Source: Embleya sp042956465
GTDB taxonomy: Bacteria; Actinomycetota; Actinomycetes; Streptomycetales; Streptomycetaceae
NCBI RefSeq assembly: GCF_042956465.1
Contig: NZ_JBIBGL010000010.1
Coordinates: 248,001-312,000, forward strand
Direction of reading: 5' to 3'
DNA length: 64,000 nucleotides
The stretch's first letter is position 1, and every line of letters begins with the position of its first letter. Both the position numbers and the translations under genes were made by a program. A model generated the notes under the pieces. It had not been told where the DNA came from, searched no databases, and saw nothing but the letters and a program-made list of their open reading frames with translations. This document shows positions 24,722 through 32,784 of this stretch, in pieces.

Positions 24722-24801
24722 CAGCGGCAGTGCCGAATCACTCCCCGGCCCCGCATCGAGACGAAGCCTCCGGTCGTTCCCCCGCGACCGGGGGCTTCCT
24801 C
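24722..24801 (+). ncRNA. Candidate small RNA of about 80 nt, possibly 6C-like
   Basis: A near-consensus promoter is followed about 40 nt later by a terminator-type hairpin. GAAGCCTCCGGTCG (24763-24776) pairs with CGACCGGGGGCTTC (24785-24798), 14 bp with one G-U pair, around the C-rich loop TTCCCCCG. A smaller upstream stem (CGGCA/TGCCG near 24725) and a second C-rich stretch (ACTCCCC near 24740) are present. Two hairpins with runs of C in the loops, the last starting GAAGCC and ending GGCTTC, is the description of the actinobacterial 6C RNA family, as I recall it. Family membership is inference; an independent small transcript is well supported by the signals. Confidence 0.55.
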
Positions 24802-25153
24802 GCGTCACGCCGGTCGGATCGCCGTCCGCCCTTTGGCGTTTCGGGCTCCGACACACCACCGCCCGCCCCCGCGAGCGGCACCTCACCACCCCAAATGCCG
24901 TTCGCCCCTCGGATTGCCGGGCCCCGCTCGGTACGATGCGCGGGGACGAACGCGTGGCGGCGCGGACACCATCCGTGACCGCCTCGTACGAGCCGGCGTG
25001 ACGGGCAGCGGAACGGGAGAGGCTCTAAGGGGCGTCGCCGATCGGGCGGAATGGACGCACCGGGATTCATCGGCAGCGGGCCGACATCCTCTCGAAGTCC
25101 CCTCGGGGACACGGGCACGCGGAGAGGACCGGCCGGGGGAAGGGGGGTCCACC

Positions 25154-27016
25154 GTGGGACAGACCGAACGTGGCGCACGCACCGGAAGTCCGGCCGAACT
25201 GGCCTGGTTGCGCGGCATGGACGCCTACGTCGCCGGCGAATACGGCCAGGCGGAGGTGCAGTTCCGGGCCGCGGTCGAGGCCGACCCGGGCATGGCCGAC
25301 GCATGGCTGGGGCTGCATGCGCTCAAGGTGGAGGTGGCCACCGCCGTGGTGGCCATGCACACCCACCGAGAACGCTTCGGCGAGCAGCGCGCGAAATACG
25401 GCCGGCCGCTCAACTCCTGGTACTGGCTGGGCTGGTGGGTGCAACTGGTCCTGGAGACCCCGCGCGACCTGGCGCTGGCCCACGCATCGCACTGGTTGGA
25501 CGGGCGCCACCTGCCCGAATTGGACGCGGCGCTCGCCCTGTGCCCACCCGCCGAACAGGACGCGGCCACCCGGTTCCTGCTCGCCTGCCGGGCCTATTTG
25601 GGCAAGGACTGGCAACAACTGCTCCGGCACACCGCGGGGTTGGACGACGACGCACTGCTGGGCGTGGAGGCGGGCCTGTTCGCCGGCATGGCCCGGGTCC
25701 GCCTGGGCTTGTACGCCAAGGCCGAACAGGTGCTCGCCACCGCCCTGGTGCGCTGCCGCTCGGAGCACCCGCAACGCAAGGAGTTGCGCTACTGGCTCGC
25801 CCGCGCATACGAGGAGACCGGCCGCACCCCGGCCGCGCTGCCGCTGTATCGGGCCGTGCACCAGGCGGACCCCTCGTTCATGGACACCGCCGCGCGGCTG
25901 TCCTCGCTGGCGGCCGGCGAACCGCTGGACGAGTACGGCGGGATGACCGCTCGCCTGGCCGGGCCCGTGGTCGGCCGAGGCCCGCTCCCGGACGTGCTGC
26001 CGCCGATACCCGCGACCGCTCCCCCGCCGGCCGGCCCCCCGCCCGCCGCCGAGATCGAGCGCGAGCCGGACCCGATCCCGGACGGCGACGACCTCGACCC
26101 GCGGCCCGACGCGGACGTGCGGGCGGCCGGCCGATCCGCGCCGATGCGCCCGGCCGCCGCCCCCGAGGAACTCGCGCTGGTGCTGGCCGAATTGCAGTCG
26201 ATGGTCGGCCTGGAACCGGTCAAGCGTCAGGTGCGCGCGTTGTCCGCGCAGATGCGGATGGCCCGGCTGCGCGAGGCCCAGGGCCTGCCCGCGCAGGCCC
26301 CCAAGCGGCATTTCGTCTTCTCCGGCCCCTCCGGTACCGGCAAGACCACCGTCGCCCGGCTGCTCGGCCGGGTCTTCGCCGCGCTGGGCCTGTTGGAGAG
26401 CGACCGCCTGGTCGAGGCGCAGCGCTCCGACCTGGTCGGCGAGTACCTGGGCCAGACCGCGGTCAAGACCAGCGAGTTGATCGACTCGGCGCTGGGCGGC
26501 GTTCTTTTCGTGGACGAGGCGTACGGCCTGACCAACGTGGGCTATTCCAAGGGCGACGCGTACGGCGACGAGGCGCTCCAGGTGCTGCTCAAGCGGGCCG
26601 AGGACGACCGGGACCGGCTGGTGATCATCCTGGCCGGCTATCCGGAGGGCATGGACCGGCTGCTCACCTCGAATCCGGGCCTGATGTCGCGATTCACCAC
26701 CCGGGTCGAGTTCCCGTCCTACGGCGCCGAGGACCTGGCCCGGATCGCCGAGGTGATGGCGGCCGGCGGCGGCGACACGTGGGACGAGGACGCGGCGGCC
26801 GAGTTGCGCAGCATCACCGGCCACGTGCGCGAGCAGGGCTGGATCGACGAACTGGGCAACGCCCGCTTCGTCCGCACCCTGTACGAGAAGTGCTGCATGT
26901 ATCGCGACGTGCGCCTGGTCGAGCTGCCGGACGGTCCGGACCTGGCCGAGCTGACCACGCTGCGCCTGTCCGACCTGTTCCAGGCGTACGGGGATCTGGC
27001 GGACGGCCGGGGATAG
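25154..27016 (+). CDS. EccA-like AAA+ ATPase (CbxX/CfxQ family) with N-terminal TPR region
   Basis: The 620-residue protein has an N-terminal helical repeat region resembling TPRs (about 15-270), then a proline-rich linker (276-330). A C-terminal CbxX/CfxQ-type AAA+ domain follows, with Walker A GPSGTGKTTVARLL (about 392-405), Walker B GGVLFVDEAYGL (about 448-459) and a sensor region IILAGYPEGMDRLLTSNPGLMSRF. This layout is that of EccA, the cytosolic chaperone-like ATPase of type VII (ESX) secretion. No other ESX gene lies in the window, so it may be an orphan. GTG 25154 is chosen because GGGGGG lies seven bases upstream; longer in-frame extensions are low-complexity. Confidence 0.85.
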   Translation: MGQTERGARTGSPAELAWLRGMDAYVAGEYGQAEVQFRAAVEADPGMADAWLGLHALKVEVATAVVAMHTHRERFGEQRAKYGRPLNSWYWLGWWVQLVLETPRDLALAHASHWLDGRHLPELDAALALCPPAEQDAATRFLLACRAYLGKDWQQLLRHTAGLDDDALLGVEAGLFAGMARVRLGLYAKAEQVLATALVRCRSEHPQRKELRYWLARAYEETGRTPAALPLYRAVHQADPSFMDTAARLSSLAAGEPLDEYGGMTARLAGPVVGRGPLPDVLPPIPATAPPPAGPPPAAEIEREPDPIPDGDDLDPRPDADVRAAGRSAPMRPAAAPEELALVLAELQSMVGLEPVKRQVRALSAQMRMARLREAQGLPAQAPKRHFVFSGPSGTGKTTVARLLGRVFAALGLLESDRLVEAQRSDLVGEYLGQTAVKTSELIDSALGGVLFVDEAYGLTNVGYSKGDAYGDEALQVLLKRAEDDRDRLVIILAGYPEGMDRLLTSNPGLMSRFTTRVEFPSYGAEDLARIAEVMAAGGGDTWDEDAAAELRSITGHVREQGWIDELGNARFVRTLYEKCCMYRDVRLVELPDGPDLAELTTLRLSDLFQAYGDLADGRG

Positions 27017-27122
27017 CCCGGCGCGGCACGGGTAGGGCTATCCGATCATCGCTTTCTTGCCGATGGCCGGGCGCGGCAGGCACCCGCCGGGTCGCCGGTC
27101 GAGCAGGACGGAAGGGTCTCCC

Positions 27123-28865
27123 GTGGCCAAGCAGAGCGTCGCCGAGCAGTTCGTGGACATCCTCGCCCAGGCGGGGGTGCGCCGGTTGTACGGCGTGGTG
27201 GGCGACAGCCTCAACCCGATCGTGGACGCCGTGCGGCGCAATGCCGCGATCGATTGGGTGCACGTGCGGCACGAGGAGGTGGCCGCGTTCGCCGCGGGCG
27301 CGGAGGCGCAGCTGACCGGTCGGCTGGCCGCGTGTGCGGGCAGTTGCGGCCCGGGCAACCTGCACCTGATCAACGGCCTGTTCGACGCGCACCGCTCGCA
27401 CGCCCCGGTGCTGGCGCTCGCGTCGCACATCCCCAGCGGCGAGATCGGCACCGGGTTCTTCCAGGAGACGCACCCCGAACGACTGTTCGTCGAGTGCAGC
27501 CATTACAGCGAGATGATCGGCACGCCCGAGCAGATGCCCCGGGTGCTCCAGTCGGCGATCCAGCACGCGGTGGGCCTGGGCGGAGTCTCGGTGGTCACCC
27601 TTCCGGGCGATGTCGCGGACCGGCCCGCGCCGGAGCGGGCCTACCAGTTGGCGCTGCCCACGGCGCTGCCGGCGGTGCGCCCGGGCGACACGGACCTGGC
27701 CACGCTGGCCCGGATGGTCGACGAGGCCGCGCGGGTCACCCTGTTCTGCGGCGCGGGCACGGCCGGCGCGCACGAGGAGGTGATGGCGTTCGCCGCCCGG
27801 ATCAACGCGCCGGTGGGCCACGCGCTGCGCGGCAAGGAGCACATCCAGTACGACAACCCGTTCGACGTGGGCATGTCCGGGCTGCTGGGCTACGGCGCCG
27901 CGTACGAGGCGATGCACGAGGCGGACCTGCTGATCCTGTTGGGCACCGACTTCCCGTACAACGCGTTCCTGCCGCAGGACGTGGCCACCGTACAGGTGGA
28001 CGTGCGCCCGGAGCATCTGGGCCGGCGGACCACGCTCGACCTGGCGGTGTGGGGCGATGTGCGCGAGACGCTGCGGGCGCTGACCCCGATGGTGCGGGCC
28101 AAGACCGACCGCCGGTTCCTGGACCGTATGCTCCGCAAGCACGCGGACGCCCTCGAAGGCGTGGTGAAGGCGTACACCCGCAAGGTGGAGAAGCACGTGC
28201 CCATCCACCCGGAGTACGTCGCCTCGATCCTGGACGAGGAGGCCGCCGAGGACGCGATCTTCACCGTCGACACCGGCATGTGCAACGTGTGGGCGGCGCG
28301 CTATCTGACCCCGAACGGGCGACGCCGGGTGATCGGTTCGTTCTCGCACGGCTCGATGGCCAACGCGCTGCCGCAGGCGATCGGCGCACAGTTCCTGGAC
28401 CTGGACCGGCAGGTCGTGTCGATGTCCGGCGACGGCGGCTTCTCGATGCTGATGGGTGATCTGCTGACCCTGGTGCAGTCCGACCTGCCGGTGAAGATCG
28501 TGCTGTTCGACAACTCGTCGCTGGGCATGGTCGAGCTGGAGATGATGGTCGCCGGACTCGAACCGTTCGGGACGACGAACAAGAACCCGGACTTCGCCGC
28601 GATCGCGCGGGCGGCGGGTGCGTTCGGGGTGCGGGTGGAAAAGCCGAAGCAGGTCCGCGGTGCGCTGCGGGACGCGTTCGCACACAAGGGCCCGGCACTG
28701 GTCGACATCGTCACCGACCCCAACGCGCTGTCCATCCCGCCGAAGATCACCGCCGGACAGATCCAGGGCTTCGCCCTGAGCGCGGGGCGAACCGTCCTCA
28801 GCGGCGGCGTCGGCCGCATGGTCCAGATGGCCCGGTCGAACCTGCGCAACGTACCGAGGCCCTGA
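27123..28865 (+). CDS. poxB: Pyruvate dehydrogenase (quinone) / pyruvate oxidase, ThDP-dependent
   Basis: This 580-residue enzyme has the three-domain thiamine diphosphate fold. The N-terminal Pyr domain carries the catalytic Glu in WVHVRHEEVAAFAAGAEA (near residue 50) and SCGPGNLHLINGL. The middle domain includes the FAD-binding region. The C-terminal PP domain has the metal/ThDP motif SGDGGFSMLMGDLLTL ending in DNSSLG. Close similarity to PoxB (GEIGTGFFQETHPERLFVECSHY) suggests oxidation of pyruvate to acetate and CO2 with quinone as acceptor, at the inner membrane face. GGAAGGG precedes GTG 27123. Acetolactate synthase is less likely given the PoxB-like segments and C-terminal extension. 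Confidence 0.88.
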   Translation: MAKQSVAEQFVDILAQAGVRRLYGVVGDSLNPIVDAVRRNAAIDWVHVRHEEVAAFAAGAEAQLTGRLAACAGSCGPGNLHLINGLFDAHRSHAPVLALASHIPSGEIGTGFFQETHPERLFVECSHYSEMIGTPEQMPRVLQSAIQHAVGLGGVSVVTLPGDVADRPAPERAYQLALPTALPAVRPGDTDLATLARMVDEAARVTLFCGAGTAGAHEEVMAFAARINAPVGHALRGKEHIQYDNPFDVGMSGLLGYGAAYEAMHEADLLILLGTDFPYNAFLPQDVATVQVDVRPEHLGRRTTLDLAVWGDVRETLRALTPMVRAKTDRRFLDRMLRKHADALEGVVKAYTRKVEKHVPIHPEYVASILDEEAAEDAIFTVDTGMCNVWAARYLTPNGRRRVIGSFSHGSMANALPQAIGAQFLDLDRQVVSMSGDGGFSMLMGDLLTLVQSDLPVKIVLFDNSSLGMVELEMMVAGLEPFGTTNKNPDFAAIARAAGAFGVRVEKPKQVRGALRDAFAHKGPALVDIVTDPNALSIPPKITAGQIQGFALSAGRTVLSGGVGRMVQMARSNLRNVPRP

Positions 28866-28887
28866 GCCCGCGGCCGCAGCCGGGCTC
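28864..28887. terminator. Bidirectional terminator after poxB
   Basis: GAGCCCG (28864-28870), which begins inside the poxB stop codon, pairs with CGGGCTC (28881-28887) around a 10-nt loop. It lies between convergent genes. Confidence 0.6.
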
Positions 28888-28891
28888 GGCA

Positions 28892-29356
28892 CTAGCGCGC
28901 GTCGGGGGCGGCGCCGTACTTCTCCGCCAGCGAGCGCAGTTCGCGTGCGGCGGTGATCGCCTCGGCCTTGCCGTTGGAGGTCTGGATGCCCATCACCGGC
29001 AGGGTGTCCCCGTTGGACATGTCGATGTAGACCCACGGGTCGCCCTGGCGCAGGTAGACCCGGACGATCTGGGCCCACTCCAGATGGGTGGTGCGCAGCA
29101 GGTTGACCACGGTCACCCCGCCGGACGCCGCGACCACCTTCGGTCGGCCGAGCATGATCATCGCGGCGAGACCGAGCACCCCGGTGCACGCGACGCCGAG
29201 CCGCGAGCCGAGCCCCCAGCCGCCCTTCTCCGGAAGCATCACCGCCAGCACGCAGAGCCCGACCAGGATGACCGCGCCGAGCACGGCGGTGATGAGCCGA
29301 CTGCGCTTGGCGTACCAGGTGCGCGGGAGGTCGGCGGCAGGGGTGGGGGCGTTCAT
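28892..29356 (-). CDS. PH-domain membrane protein
   Basis: The 154 residues contain two membrane helices (about 22-42 and 54-69, the second ending near MIMLGRPKVV) and then a small beta-rich domain. TVVNLLRTTHLEWAQIVRVYLRQGDPWVYIDMSNGDTLPVMGIQ is typical of the bacterial PH-like domain found in many actinobacterial proteins next to hisG and rib genes. A scaffolding role at the membrane is inferred; no catalytic residues are seen. It is the last gene of the hisG transcription unit, 72 bp after hisG, and converges with poxB. Confidence 0.85.
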   Translation of the reverse strand: MNAPTPAADLPRTWYAKRSRLITAVLGAVILVGLCVLAVMLPEKGGWGLGSRLGVACTGVLGLAAMIMLGRPKVVAASGGVTVVNLLRTTHLEWAQIVRVYLRQGDPWVYIDMSNGDTLPVMGIQTSNGKAEAITAARELRSLAEKYGAAPDAR

Positions 29357-29428
29357 GGTGGAACGGGTCTCCGGGGGGAAAGAGGGTGATCGGTCCGCCG
29401 TCGCACGCGGCGGCGGACCGGTCGGGTG

Positions 29429-30292
29429 TCAGAGGCGGCAGGCGTGGATGCCGGTGACCAGGATCGCGCGGGCGCCGATCTCCCACAGGTCGTCCATGAT
29501 CTGCTGGGCGTTCTTGCGCGGGACCATCGCGCGCACCGCCACCCAGCCCTCGTTGTGCAGCGGGCTGACCGTGGGCGACTCCAGGCCCGGGGTCAGCGTG
29601 ACCGCCGCCTCCACCCGCTCGACCCGGATGTCGTAGTCCATCATCACGTAGCTGCGCGCGACCAGGACGCCCTGGAGCCGGCGGACCAGTTGTTCCAGCG
29701 CGGGCGAGGTCTCCGCGCCGGCGCGGCGGATCAGCACCGCCTCCGAGCGCAGGATCGGCTCGCCGAACACCTCCAGGCCCGCCTGCGCGAGCGTGGTGCC
29801 GGTCTCCACGACGTCGGCGATCACGTCGGCGACACCCAGCTGGATCGCGGTCTCCACCGCGCCGTCCAGCTTGACCAGCGCGGCGGCCTCGATGCCGTTG
29901 TCGGCGAAGTCGCGCTCGACGATGCCGATGTAGGAGGACGCCACCCGCAGTCCGGCCAGGCCCTTCTTGCCCTGCCCGGCCAGCTCGCGCGCCAGCGTGG
30001 CGGGCGCGGCGTAGCGGAACGTGGCCGGGGCCAGCCCCAGTTGCAGGATCTCCTCGGCCTCGGCACCCGAGTCCATCAGCAGGTCGCGCCCGGTGATGCC
30101 GGCGTCGAGCCGGCCGGAGCCGACGTAGATGGCGATGTCGCGCGGGCGCAGGAAGAAGAACTCGACGTTGTTGTCGGGGTCGGTGAGGACCAGTTCCTTG
30201 GAGTGCTTGCGCTGGCGGTAGCCGGCCTCATGCAGCATCGCCGACGCAGGCTCGGAGAGGGAACCCTTGTTGGGGACGGCGATGCGCAGCAT
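29429..30292 (-). CDS. hisG: ATP phosphoribosyltransferase, long form
   Basis: HisG catalyses the first step of histidine synthesis, joining ATP and PRPP. The 287 residues fit the long form: two periplasmic-binding-like domains followed by a regulatory ACT-like domain (about 215-287) that binds histidine for feedback inhibition, so no HisZ is needed. Visible motifs are LRIAVPNKGSL at the N-terminus and the PRPP-binding ADVIADVVETGTTL (near 155-168). AAGGG lies eight bases before the ATG. hisE is directly upstream, but a strong hairpin between them suggests partial or full termination, so hisG may have its own promoter or depend on readthrough. Confidence 0.97.
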   Translation of the reverse strand: MLRIAVPNKGSLSEPASAMLHEAGYRQRKHSKELVLTDPDNNVEFFFLRPRDIAIYVGSGRLDAGITGRDLLMDSGAEAEEILQLGLAPATFRYAAPATLARELAGQGKKGLAGLRVASSYIGIVERDFADNGIEAAALVKLDGAVETAIQLGVADVIADVVETGTTLAQAGLEVFGEPILRSEAVLIRRAGAETSPALEQLVRRLQGVLVARSYVMMDYDIRVERVEAAVTLTPGLESPTVSPLHNEGWVAVRAMVPRKNAQQIMDDLWEIGARAILVTGIHACRL

Positions 30293-30338
30293 GAAATGAC
30301 CCTTCGGGAAGTGCCGAACGAGGTTGCGGGTACGACGG

Positions 30339-30369
30339 CGTCCCCGGCCCGGGCGACGGGCCGGGGACG
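30339..30369 (-). terminator. Strong hairpin between hisE and hisG
   Basis: A perfect 12-bp stem (30339-30350 with 30358-30369; GTCCCCGGCCC core) and a 7-nt loop begin 8 bp past the hisE stop. It should end or attenuate transcription coming from the riboflavin/hisE side. Confidence 0.8.
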
Positions 30370-30376
30370 GCGGTCG

Positions 30377-30640
30377 TCACAGGTGAGCGTATACGTCCTT
30401 CAGCGAGATGCCGCGAGCGACCATCATCACCTGGAGGTGGTAGAGGAGCTGGGAGATCTCCTCGGCGGTGCGGTCGGCGCCCTCGTGCTCGGCGGCCATC
30501 CACACTTCGGCGGCCTCCTCGACGACCTTCTTGCCGATCGTGTGCACGCCGGCGGTGACGAGCTCGACCGTGCGCGAGCCCTCCTGGCCCGAGGCCGCCT
30601 TGGCCTGCAGCTCGTCGAAAAGCTGTTCAAACGTCTTCAT
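30377..30640 (-). CDS. hisE: Phosphoribosyl-ATP pyrophosphatase
   Basis: HisE hydrolyses phosphoribosyl-ATP to phosphoribosyl-AMP, the second step of histidine synthesis. The 87 residues form an all-alpha NTP pyrophosphohydrolase with the metal-binding motif KKVVEEAAEVWMAAEHEG (ExxE pattern) and AEEISQLLYHLQVMM (ExxD-like second motif). The length is normal for the separate actinobacterial enzyme. The start MKTFEQLFDELQ is preferred by similarity; an ATG three codons upstream is possible and neither has a strong ribosome binding site. It lies 68 bp after ribH and before the terminator hairpin preceding hisG. Confidence 0.95.
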   Translation of the reverse strand: MKTFEQLFDELQAKAASGQEGSRTVELVTAGVHTIGKKVVEEAAEVWMAAEHEGADRTAEEISQLLYHLQVMMVARGISLKDVYAHL

Positions 30641-30708
30641 GGTGCCCATCGCGTGGTTGTGGGTGGCGTGGCGCGGACGACCCGTGGGTGCGTCTGCGGG
30701 TGCGTCGA

Positions 30709-31200
30709 TCAGGCCGAACGCCGCGGTTCGGAGAGCGTACGCAACACCATCGCCGTCGCGACGGCCGCCTCCACCGCTTCGCGGCCCTTGTCCTCGCGCG
30801 AGCCGGACAGGCCGGCCCGGTCCAGCGCCTGCTCCTCGGTGTCGCAGGTGAGCACCCCGAAGCCGACGGGCACACCGGTGTCCAGCGCGACCCGGGTCAG
30901 GCCGTCGGTGGCGGCCGAGCACACGTACTCGAAGTGCGGGGTGCCGCCGCGGATCACCACGCCGAGCGCGATCACGGCGTCGTGACCGCTCCCGGCCAGC
31001 GCCTTGGCCAGCACGGGCAGTTCGAACGCGCCGGGGGCGCGGATCAGCGTGGGTTCGTTGATGCCCAGCTCGCTCAGGGCCTTGAGGGCCCCGTCCACGA
31101 GCCCGTCCATCACGGTCGTGTGCCACTGCGCGGCGACCACGCCCACGCGCAGGTCACGGCAGCCCTCGACGGTCAGTTTCGGGGCTCCTGCGCCACTCAT
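30709..31200 (-). CDS. ribH: 6,7-dimethyl-8-ribityllumazine synthase
   Basis: RibH condenses 5-amino-6-ribitylamino-uracil with dihydroxybutanone phosphate, the penultimate step of riboflavin synthesis, usually as a 60-subunit capsid or pentamers. The 163 residues show the active-site segments VAAQWHTTVMDGLVDGAL, RAPGAFELPVLAKAL, LGVVIRGGTPHFEYVCSA (with the catalytic His) and PVGFGVLTCDTEEQALDRAG. GAAGGA lies upstream of the ATG. It follows ribBA after 225 bp, a larger gap than within the rest of the cluster, but on the same strand. Confidence 0.97.
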   Translation of the reverse strand: MSGAGAPKLTVEGCRDLRVGVVAAQWHTTVMDGLVDGALKALSELGINEPTLIRAPGAFELPVLAKALAGSGHDAVIALGVVIRGGTPHFEYVCSAATDGLTRVALDTGVPVGFGVLTCDTEEQALDRAGLSGSREDKGREAVEAAVATAMVLRTLSEPRRSA

Positions 31201-31301
31201 GTCTGTCGGTGTCCTTCGGCTGGAACGGCTGAAAGCCTGGATGCGGTATGCGGTATGCGGTGGTGGAGTACGACGAATCGAACTCCGGGGCGGTGCGGTG
31301 G

Positions 31302-31347
31302 GGTCCGACGGGTCGAGCAGGGTCCGACGGGTCCGACGGTCGAGCAG
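31302..31347. repeat. Imperfect tandem repeat between ribBA and ribH
   Basis: GGTCCGACGGGTCGAGCAG (31302-31320) is followed by a diverged, partly duplicated copy (31321-31347). It is noncoding; I see no promoter in it. Confidence 0.5.
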
Positions 31348-31425
31348 GTTCGAGCGGGTCGAACCTATCGGCGCGGCCGGGGCGGTGCCGCGCGCGTGTC
31401 ACCGGTACGGGTGAGGCCGATCGGG

Positions 31426-32784
31426 TCAGGCGGTGCTGACCGCGTGGCCCTTCGCGTCGACGACCTCGGCGACCTCGCCGACCGAGGGCGCGGTCGCGGC
31501 CTCGTCGTCGGGGTCCAGCCAGGGCAGGTCGTGCCCCATCCGGTCGCGCTTGGTCAGCAGGTAGCGCAGGTTGTCCGCGGTCGCGTGCACCGGAAGCGCG
31601 ACCCGGCCGGTGATCTCCAGGCCGTAGCCCTCCAACCCGGCGCGCTTGGCCGGGTTGTTGGTGAGCAGGCGCATCGAGCGCACGCCCAGGTCGACCAGGA
31701 TCTGCGCGCCGGTGCCGTAGTCGCGGGCGTCGGCGGGCAGGCCCAGTTCCAGGTTGGCGTCCACGGTGTCGTGGCCGGCGTCCTGGAGTTGGTAGGCCTG
31801 GAGCTTGTGGATCAGCCCGATGCCCCGACCCTCGTGGCCGCGCATGTACAACACCACGCCTCGGCCCTCGGTGGTGACCCGCTCCAGCGCGGCCTGCAAC
31901 TGCGGGCCGCAGTCGCAGCGCAGCGAGCCGAACACGTCGCCGGTCAGGCACTCGGAGTGCACCCGCACCAGCACGTCCTCGCCGTCGTCGAGGTCGCCCG
32001 CCACCAGCGCGATGTGCTCGACGCCGTCGGCGGTGCTGCGGTAGCCGATCGCGCGGAACGTGCCGTGCTCGGTGGGCAGCCGGGTCTCGGCGGCCCGCTC
32101 GATGGTGCGTTCGGTGCGCCGGCGGTAGGCGATCAGGTCGGCGATGGTGACGATCTTGAGGCCGTGCTCGCGGGCGAACGGGACGAGCTGCGGCAGCCGG
32201 GCCATCGTGCCGTCGTCGTTGACCACCTCGCAGATCACGCCGACCGGCGCCAGTCCGGCCAGTTCCGCCAGGTCCACGGCCGCCTCGGTGTGCCCGGGGC
32301 GGACCAGCACGCCGCCCTCGACCGCACGCAGCGGGAAGACGTGGCCGGGTCGGGTCAGCTCGGTGGGCACCGTGTTCGGGTCGGCCAACAGGCGCACGGT
32401 GTGGGTGCGGTCGGCCGCCGAGATGCCGGTGTCGACGCCGTCCTTGGCGTCCACCGAGACCGAGTAGGCGGTGCCCTTGCGGTCCTCGTTGACGGCGGTC
32501 ATCGGGGGAAGCTTGAGCCGGTCCAGGTCGGCGCCGCGCATCGGCACGCAGACCACGCCCGAGGAATAGCGGATCATGAAGGCCATCAGCGCCTGCGTGG
32601 CCAGCTCGCCGGCGAAGATCAGGTCGCCCTCGTTCTCCCGGTCCTCGTCGTCGACGACCACGATCGCCTCGCCGGCGGCCATCGCCTTGATCGCGTCCTC
32701 GATGGTGTCGAGCACCAGGGGCGCCTCCGGCGCCGCCTTCTGTGCCGGCACCTCGATGTCCGTGTTTTCGCTGCTGGTCTTCAC
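31426..32784 (-). CDS. ribBA: Bifunctional DHBP synthase / GTP cyclohydrolase II
   Basis: The 452-residue enzyme makes both starting units of riboflavin. The N-terminal RibB domain (about 25-225) has VVVDDEDRENEGDL and the RTHTVRLL and RPGHTEAAVDLAELAG segments that convert ribulose 5-phosphate to dihydroxybutanone phosphate. The C-terminal RibA domain (about 230-425) opens GTP; its zinc ligands are the cysteines of SECLTGDVFGSLRCDCG, and MRGHEGRGIGL is its active-site loop. The GTG start overlaps the ribM stop (GTGA), so translation is coupled. Expression should be under the FMN riboswitch upstream of ribD. Confidence 0.97.
   Translation of the reverse strand: MKTSSENTDIEVPAQKAAPEAPLVLDTIEDAIKAMAAGEAIVVVDDEDRENEGDLIFAGELATQALMAFMIRYSSGVVCVPMRGADLDRLKLPPMTAVNEDRKGTAYSVSVDAKDGVDTGISAADRTHTVRLLADPNTVPTELTRPGHVFPLRAVEGGVLVRPGHTEAAVDLAELAGLAPVGVICEVVNDDGTMARLPQLVPFAREHGLKIVTIADLIAYRRRTERTIERAAETRLPTEHGTFRAIGYRSTADGVEHIALVAGDLDDGEDVLVRVHSECLTGDVFGSLRCDCGPQLQAALERVTTEGRGVVLYMRGHEGRGIGLIHKLQAYQLQDAGHDTVDANLELGLPADARDYGTGAQILVDLGVRSMRLLTNNPAKRAGLEGYGLEITGRVALPVHATADNLRYLLTKRDRMGHDLPWLDPDDEAATAPSVGEVAEVVDAKGHAVSTA

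Larger units (their letters stand above)
24534..25153. other. 620-bp divergent region containing a small-RNA candidate
   Basis: No protein gene is convincing. The region holds a plus-strand promoter (24686-24715) and a hairpin-ended small transcript (24722-24801). About 350 bp of sequence without clear signals lies between that and the ATPase gene. Confidence 0.6.

Noticed and set aside
24833..25153. A 107-residue N-terminal extension of the EccA-like ATPase
   Set aside because: It has no domain, and a strong ribosome binding site directly precedes GTG 25154.
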